Source: Metellina segmentata (Eukaryota > Arthropoda > Arachnida > Araneae > Tetragnathidae). Taken from it: a stretch of 64,000 nt of DNA. A program made the translations under genes and the position numbers. The stretch lies in assembly GCA_947359465.1 (NCBI GenBank), contig OX375878.1:82997627-83061626 (forward strand). The letters are read 5' to 3'. The notes beneath the pieces are model-generated. The model was not told where the DNA came from, searched no databases, and worked only from the letters and a program-made list of their open reading frames with translations. Of the stretch, positions 52,301 through 61,300 are shown piece after piece. Position 1 is the first letter of the stretch. Each line of letters opens with the position of its first letter.

Positions 52301-55300
52301 TTTCAAGGGTCCTAATGAGCCTGCTTACCCTTTTGAAACTTTATGCACTGATAAAAAAAATTCCCCAGCCCCAGCCGTTTCCCTTGACCATTGTTGAACA
52401 CAATCATCTGTCAATGACACAGTCAGGTGCTGGACACTGGAGAATGATAATTTGCGGTCACCTTTGTAATAGCATGGAAAGGGGACGAATTAGACAAGCT
52501 CGCAGTGAAACCTGTGGCTTAAAGCTCAGTATGCTCGGCATTGCACATCTTTACTACCAAGTTAAATCGTGGCGACCAGTTGAAGAGCTCAATCTTATTT
52601 AGACCCTACCCGAGTTTCTTTCAAGGGCCATATAGCATCACCCCGTCAGTGGTCGGATATCGGGAGCTGGAACGTCTCAACACTGGAGAAAATCATTAGC
52701 AGGTTAAAACTAGCATCATTGGCGAGTGTCGTTTTACTTTACAGAGCTTTGATTGGAAAATATTCCACCTGTTTTACCTTGGTGACATTTACACCCTCAT
52801 GGCGTTATGTTTGAACAACAACAACAAAATAAAATTATTTTTATTTCGGCTTATTATATGCCAATTTTGAATTTTGGGTTCATTTTTGAAGAAAAAACGC
52901 ACCCTCAGCTTATACTCTGAAATATACTGCATTTTTATTTTTAAATTTTCCACTCTACACTAAACCCTATCAAAGTGGGTAGCTCTGTGTCAGCTTCAAA
53001 AACATATTTAAAGTTGCTGATGTAGTAAATAATCAATATTAGAAAAGCAGAGGGTCTACCCAAAACAGAAAAAATTGGCACATGGTCTACAAGGACAAAC
53101 AAGTTTGAGGACCTCTGCTTTAGACCAAGTCTCACTGTCAGAAAAATGTTTCATTTTTAATAATACTAGATATACATGCGTTTGATTTTCTTTTAATAAA
53201 TAATTTTCAATAAAATATTTATTTATTTTTGGTTTGCGATGTAAACCACCACACAGGCAATGTGACCTCCACGAAAAGAACTGTCACGAGTAACTCCTCT
53301 GTTATCCAATAAGCTACAAACTCCTATTTGGTTTGAAAAGCAATCCAATAACCCCACAAAAGTAACTTGCACAGGCTAGCCATGCAGTGGCTAGTTTTTA
53401 ATAATACTAGATATACTTTTGAATGCAAAACTACCTGTAGTAAACTGCAAGTGGAAGCATCCGAAAAAGTCACAAGACAGATGAAAGAATGTAAAAGTTG
53501 TAACTAAAAAAAAGAGATTAAGGAACACATTGTACTCTTATTTGAAGAGGTTTTGTTATTTTCTTCAATGTCTGTATGTTATAGTACTTTCTTCATTTGT
53601 TTAAAAAAAAGTGGTGCAGTTTTTATATGCAAAAGTGGTTGAAATAGATGTCAATTTAGGTCAATTGAGCAAGAGAGGAAAAGTGCTATGTGTTTGACTG
53701 AATTGATCTTAATCTCCAATCAGATGTTTACATGTTCTTGTTAGCAGCATATCTTACTAGAATTCCAAACAAACAATAATATATTCACTATACATTTCTG
53801 GAGTGCTCAGACTTATGTAATAAACATGTTTCTACCTAGCTTGCATTTTAAATTGGTTTTCCAGTATATTTTATCATTTTATCCTATTTTTATATATCTT
53901 GACTGATGGACTTGTAACTGTAGGCATTGATAAATTATATATATTTAAGAATTAACTTATAGGGCTTGTTTATAGTAGCATTTTGTCTCTGGTTTCAATA
54001 GTATAGCATTAATTGGTATTTAAAAAATAATTTAGAAATCTTAATTGCTCTTTTTGTGTTAGAAAATTCTCTAAGATTAAAGATTCAGGACATTTAAAAA
54101 CAAAAGAAGCATCAAGCTTTTATGAAATTTCTTCCTTTTTCTTATTACTAATTTTCATAGTTGACTCATTGAGTATTTCAGAGGTAATAAATGCCAACAA
54201 ACAACACTAATCAATAAAATAATTTTTAATTTTCTAAAATATAAAATTAAGAATTTTTTTTTTATTGCTTGCATTTGTTATGAAGAGGAATTTTCCAAAA
54301 CACTTGTGTACATGTTTCAACATACATAGGCAAATTTGATCGTTTTTATACTTTTCATGCATATTTGCCAATTGTTAAAGAATGGGCAGTCTAAATTTCC
54401 GTTATTTCTAATAGCTGATTTTGGAAAGTTCATTGCTAGAACCATAGCTTTACACCAATAACTTCTTTTATTTAACTATTATCTTGTCAGTCTGATTTTA
54501 CCATGTAACTGTATTGTAATCAAATTGAGAAAATATGCATTTTTCTGGGCAAAAATAATTTTTGGTGAATTGAATTCATTAGAAACATAAAAACTACCCT
54601 TAAGTATGGTCTTTTGAAAATGAATCATCTTTAATGTTGAGAAGAGTGTCATGTATCGTTGGTATGACAATAGCTTAGAAAGTTTTTTTGCAGATATGTC
54701 ACTGTGTATCAGTTTCTTCAATTGACGACATTAGTTTAAATTTAGTATTAGTCTTCATTTGAACACTGAAAATTACTATTTTAGAATGCACTTCATTAGT
54801 AATTTTTGAGTTTTTTGTTATTGTATAAGTACTCGATACCAATTTGAAATTCTTTCATTGTGTTATTTGTGCAATTTATTACGTTTTTATTACATTATTT
54901 TAATTTTGAAGGTAGCTCAGAGCTGTTAGTCTTGATTTCGTTAGATGCAAAGATTTATTTGTGCTCATAAAGTAGTTTTTGAAAGAGTAAACTGAATTTT
55001 CAGAATTCAGGGAACGTTAGGGTACATTGCTGTAATAAACTTTTTGAAAAGATTAGAAGTAAAATAGATGGCAAATGACATTTACTTGAGATATATTCAA
55101 TATTTTTTATCTTTAATTGTTTTAATCCTACATACTGTAAACAAGTAAATGTTTTACTCAACATTAAATTATATAGTTTAAAAGCTGCTTCTTTTTTTTG
55201 TAGACCAAGAAAACAAACCATTATAATTTTTCACTGATCTTTGTTTTATGAAGTATTTATTTTAAATTATTGTTGACTGCTTTTATGTTCTAGTTTAATG

Positions 55301-58300
55301 TGATACACATGGATTGTCAATGTATAAACATATAATGGTTGTGGCGTAATGTGTGAAATTAATAATCAAATTTCTGAACTCAACATTGGTTTTATGGCAT
55401 GTAATTATTTTTCTTTCATTTAACATATGGAAATATTTTAAGAAAAGTTTTCTTTTTATTATAAAATGTTCTGAATTTTCTACTTGAATGAAATAGTGAG
55501 TATTAAGTACCAGGGTGTCAAGATTTAAATCAATGATTAAAATCATGATTTTAATCAAATGATTTTTTTTTTAAATCATTGATTTAAATCACAACCAATC
55601 TTACATTTTTATAACTAAGTAAATACTCAAGAAAAATCACAGAATTTGTCAAATGCTTTGAACTTTCTGCACACATGGTGATTTCAGCACTAATGGCTAC
55701 ACCTCGTACTGATGAGCTTTTAAAATAAATGTTTGGCACTGGACACTAGCAAATAATCTGAGGTGTCTATGGACTAAGTAATCTGTTGAGTCAGGGATTC
55801 TGCCAAACAGTAAAGTAAAAAATAGGTTGACATCTATTTGAAAGTTTTTACAATGTTCATGCATTATTTTATGTTACAAACAATAAAGCAGTAGGCCTAG
55901 ATCTACGTAAATGTCAAGACAGCAAAAGAAAATCCCCACAAAGTAGGCCTAAACTACTTGTTACCCCTTTAATTGATTGACCAATGGCTTAGCAATAGTG
56001 ATTTTTCAACTACTTTTTTTTAATTGAGACATGAATACAAAATAACACAGTTAATGTGATTAATAATTTATTAAATAAAAAATTCAACTGCGCTTTCTAT
56101 TTGAAAGGATGAAAGTTTAAACACAATGAACATCTTTTATTTTGCAAAATGCACCCTGAAACAGTCACCTTTCACTTTAAGAGTAGTGACACATAACAAA
56201 TATTTATTCAATCAGACTAATTTAGGTCTCACTTACACTTACTGATACATTTGTTAACATGATTATGTTAATTAGTCAAGAAAAACTATGGAGGATGTCA
56301 ACTTGTGTTTTAAAGTTAAACAAATGTCTTATCTTTTGCTCTTGTTTTGAAAATTCATTTTTTAAATGTATTGTCATGTCACACACAATGATATTTAGTA
56401 AAATAAATATTAATTTACCATATCACAAATTCCGATAGTTTACTAATTAAATATTAGTTTACATGTCATGTCAGAAACTCAATTTTTTATTTAACAAATT
56501 TATAGGCCCTACAGAAATTTAAATAAAAAAATCCGATTTTTGATTTAAATCAAATAAATCCGATTTAAATCAAATAAATCCGATTAATTGATTTTTTTGA
56601 AAAAATCATGATTTTTTTACACCCTGTTAAGTACAATGATTTTTATCTTTATGTGTTAAATTACAAAGCATTTATAATATATTTTATTGTCTTTCATTTC
56701 TAGCTAAAGTGCCAGTGAGCAATTTAGAAGTAGTCAATCTTCTGCGAACTTTGCAACCTGTTATCCACGAATCGGTGCAACAAAAACGGCACCAAAGACT
56801 TTGGGAAGTCACATATCCGGTTTTAGGGCCACTGACATGGAGGCAATTTCATAGACTTGCTGGGCGAGGTAAGCTGAATTATGTATTGTTTATTGCTTTA
56901 ATGCTCAAACTGCTTACTGTGATGCCTTGGGGGCTCTTGCTGAATTATAAGGGTCTCATGAAACATAGCTGATCTTTTACTCTATCAAGCCCTTTTCACT
57001 AACCATTTCTTTAAATCACTCCCTTTTATGAACTCTCTAGTTTTGATATTTTCACTTTCTATGAGGAGATAAGCTGTTTCTTAAGCAGAATTGCCAAGTG
57101 CTCTGGAACCTCCGAAGTTTCACCGCTAAAGCATCGAAAATCTGCGACTCTGCGTAATGTATGGTTTACTCCGAAAATTGCGTCAATTTAGGGAAAAGGG
57201 AAAATTTTTCCACTTACATGGGAAATTTCCACCAGATTCTTCAGTCAGAATTGTGATTTTTCTGATGATAAAGGGAAATTTTTTCACTTATGTGGAAATT
57301 GTGTATTAGATTTTTGCTTCTATAATTTAAGGACAGAACCTTTTAACCTTGTTATCCTTTAAAAAAATATTTGTAATTAGGAATTTTATGATAGTTTTTA
57401 AAGAAAAATATCCTGGTCTTTCATTTTGGTCCTTATTTTCGTGTTGCTCCTGAAGCAAACTCAAAACTCCTGAAATTTTGTGAGAATGCTCCTGAAGCTG
57501 CTCAGAAAAGGTTGGCAAGCCTGCATAAGTGGAATGTCCAGTCCAATGTTTTCACTGAAATGCACTTACACCACATGGTTTTAGAATTGGAAATCGGGGG
57601 CTGATATGTAAAGTTACAGACTCGCAAGTCCCACAAATGATTTATATATTTAATATTTGGACTACGGCAGGTACAACAGTTGTATTATGATATATTTCTC
57701 TCTTTTGTCCCGCTTTTAAGTGACCGCTTATATTGATCCCCATTCACGATCTGTCAGTGACTGGCCCTCAAGAGGGTCCGTCCTTTAGTTCAAAGTCCTG
57801 CCTCGTGGATCATTTTGTGACCTCTGGGAGACACAAAAAGTCAAGCCAATGATATCTATAGCCATAGTCAAAATATTAATGATTTCCTCCAAAATTGTCA
57901 ACTTTAAATGCATGTTTCATTTAGATAAATTATTTTTTAGCTAACCTAACTACCAACTATCACTGCAACTGTTACATAGGCTCACGTTCTGATGTAGTGT
58001 TCCTAATTGAAAAATCTTTATACTCTAAGGATACCTGGAACGAAAAAGTTGGAGAAGCAGCCTATCGAGTATAATTAGTGTCTCAAAAGCAGACATTAAC
58101 TCCATTAGCATATAAAAGCTTTCATATTCAGTGGATGAATAATTTATTGGTTTTTAACTTTGTTTGCATAATTTTTACGTTGCAACATGTAATTTCTTGT
58201 ATAGCCTCAGATTAAACTATTTGCAAATATATGCTTGTGGTTAACTTTCAAGTCAACTTTTATATAGACAAGTATAAATATTGAATTGATTATTTGACAG

Positions 58301-61300
58301 TTTGTTAAAAGCTCTTCAGACCACTTATGCAATAATAAAATGTGCTATATCATGTTAATACGAATGAAACAAATGTCCCTTGGATTGACGTCATTCATCA
58401 TCTGGCTTTCCAATACTTTTGTACTATGTTACTAAAATTAACTACAGTGTATGTTATCCTGTAAATATTGTAAAAAGTATTTTAATTTAAAATTTTAAAT
58501 ATTTTTCAATATTAATTTTTTTTATTGAAAGCTGCCAAGAAAATACCGATGCAACTTTTATTGCATAAAATATTTTGTTTTTTCGAAACAAGGAGCTTTT
58601 ATTTTTAATAATACAGGATACAATGTTAATCAAGCCGTAGTGATCATGGTAAATCTATTAGACTCGTTTTCATGTTTGCAGTGGAAATAAACTTTTATTT
58701 TTGTGTTCAATCTTGTTTTATCTCATTGATCCATCTAATTTTATTTAAATTTGTTGTGTGACAAAATTAAACACATTTTGAAAAGTGTTTTGTTAATTTC
58801 TTTATAGGAACTGAAGATCAGTGTGAACCTCAACCAATTCCTTCAATCCTGGTTGGTTACGATAAGGATTGGGTAGCTCTATCACCATTTGCCTTAAAAT
58901 ACTGGGTATGTATTACATTTTGTTTCAATGAATAGCAGTGCTATTGTTAGACTAACTTGATCGTTCCTGCTTGGAAAAAATGATTTAGTTCTCAAAGATT
59001 AAAGTAAATAACCTTTTCACACAATTTAAACTAGATTCCTCAAACTTTCAAATACATGAATTTGTTCTATCCTTTTTTATTTTATCTTCTGCTGTGTAGG
59101 GTTAGTTAAATTTGCAATAACTTAAAAATACTTTTATTTAATTATAATTAAATATGGTGCTAAGTCCCAATTACGGAATTGTCCAAAATCCGGATATTTT
59201 GCTAACCATCGTTTTTTCTCTCTCACTTTTTCTATCTTTCTGCCTTTTTTAAGAACAATTTTTAAAGAACAATGCGTTCAACCTGGAAAAAAAATAGATG
59301 AAACAGCGCAAAATAATGAACTTGTTCAGAGTAAATACCACACAGAAAAATTAGAAGATTTTTAAGTAACATTTTTTTGCATTGTATTAAAAAGGTTTTT
59401 TTTTTTGGTTTTAATTATTCCTATTTTTATATCTGCTATTTTCGTATTGCAATGTGTTCTGGATGTAAATAACGCACACAGGGGGTTTTGACTAAAAAAA
59501 TTTCAAATAATCCGAGGTCTGGAGGATACTGGATTTTGGACTTGGCACTGTATCATCTCTCCCTATTAAAAAAGCGATTAGTTTTTAAATTCCTGTAAAA
59601 TCTAAATGTTTTATGTCAACTATCTAAATGGTATTTGAAATGGAGAAGACAATAATCTTCATCAATAGTTTTTAACTAATGATTTACTGTTAAAAACTGG
59701 TTGGCAAGAAACATTTACATGTTAACGCTTCCACACAAACCTGGATGGAACGTATATCGTACTTAGAGTAGAATAGTTTGGTTGGCTCAATTTTACTTAA
59801 AAGTCATGACAAAAATATAACTCAAGCAAAGCATTTTTGCGTACATAATTTCTAAAATGTGTATATAAACGAACTTCTCTTTACTTTTACAGGACAAGCT
59901 ATTATTGGAACCGTATACAACTAGTAGAGACATTGCATATGTTGTTGTGGCTCCTGATAGTGACTGTGTCTTAACTCCTGTAAAAAAATATTTTAAAGAA
60001 TTGAGTACTATTTATGAACTATGCAGGTTAGGAAGGCACTGCCCAATAACAAAAGTGTTACGTGATGGTATTATGAGAGTGGGCAAGGGCACAGCAAAAA
60101 AGTTAGCTGATGAACCTATTGATGACTGGTTTAATATTATTGGAGATGGACCAATTGCAAGCCGGCTGAAGTTGTATGCCCAAGCCTGTAGATATCATCT
60201 TGGTATGTAAATCACTTTCATTAGTCTTCCTATTTTTACTAATTTGTAGTTCGAGTGAGTTTTCTAACTTTTTTATAAATATTTTCTAGCTCCACACTTG
60301 GCTACTCAACCATTTGATAGTAGTCTCATAGATTCTCCACCAATTTTGAAACCACCCGAAAAACCATTGTCTGTAGCCTCACCTCGAACAGCAGGAAATG
60401 AGGGCCAAGAAAAAGAGCAATCTTTTATTAAGCAGGAACCAGGTAATTTTGCAATTTAAGTTTCATTTTACAAAATGATCTCCCATTTTCTTTGTCTAAA
60501 ATTGTATAAAAATAGGCATTGGAAGTTTAGAGTTTGCTTTATTTTTGTAGATATTAAAATAGAAACATCTGGGGCGATGTCAAATGAGCAGCCAACAGGA
60601 TCAACAAGTACAAACCCTGATTCTGCTGATGTAGAGGATAGTCAACAAACGCCCACTGTTGTCATATATCTTGTAGAACCTTTCACGCATGGATCAGCCG
60701 ATCCTGATGTTTATCGGCTAGCTAGTCTTGGGCTTCTGAGGTCTTACACTCACATGTTACAGTTTCTGCCAGAACATATAAAAAATAATATTCATTTACA
60801 GGTATGATATTTGTTTTTATCTTAAGTAAGTTTTAAATATCAAGGCTCTATATAAACTATTGTAGAAATGCATAGTTTTATTAATCATCCAAGAACTTTT
60901 AATGAGTATCCATTCAATATAAAAACTAATAGAGATAATATTGCAGATTTTTTGCTGTAATTAAATTATTTTTTTTTTAGACTTCTCTATTCACAGAAAA
61001 ATTTACAATCACACACACTATATGTCTAAAATTCAGTCTCCTGAATTCAACCATTATTGTTTTATCATAAATAAAAAAATGAAATCAAGATAGACAGGAA
61101 ACTTAATTTACTTTATGTTTACTTTTTATTTAAGCCAGGTACTAGTTAATAATTTAAATTCAGTACGTTTCTTGAATTTCTCTAACACCTATAAATTTGT
61201 CATTAATGCTGTTAATGAGTTTTTGTGTCCCACGTATTTTATGTCGTTTCAGATGGCCAAGTATGGAATAAGAAGTCCTACCTTTCTAAGCTTGTCAAAT

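Larger units (their letters stand above)
49643..53117 (+). mobile_element. hAT transposon relic (Buster/ZBED5-like), intron 15
   Basis: Left end CAGTCATTCCCAAAGTGGTC; right end on the minus strand CAGAGGTCCTCAAACTTGTT, both hAT-type termini. Flanked by 8-bp near-duplicates CTTCAGAC (49635-49642) and CTTTAGAC (53118-53125). 3.5 kb, containing a decayed transposase gene and an inserted TIR element at 51635-52929. Confidence 0.8.

Noticed and set aside
52249..52602. A protein encoded by the nested TIR element
   Set aside because: The 118-codon frame shows no recognisable transposase motif; kept only as part of the element.
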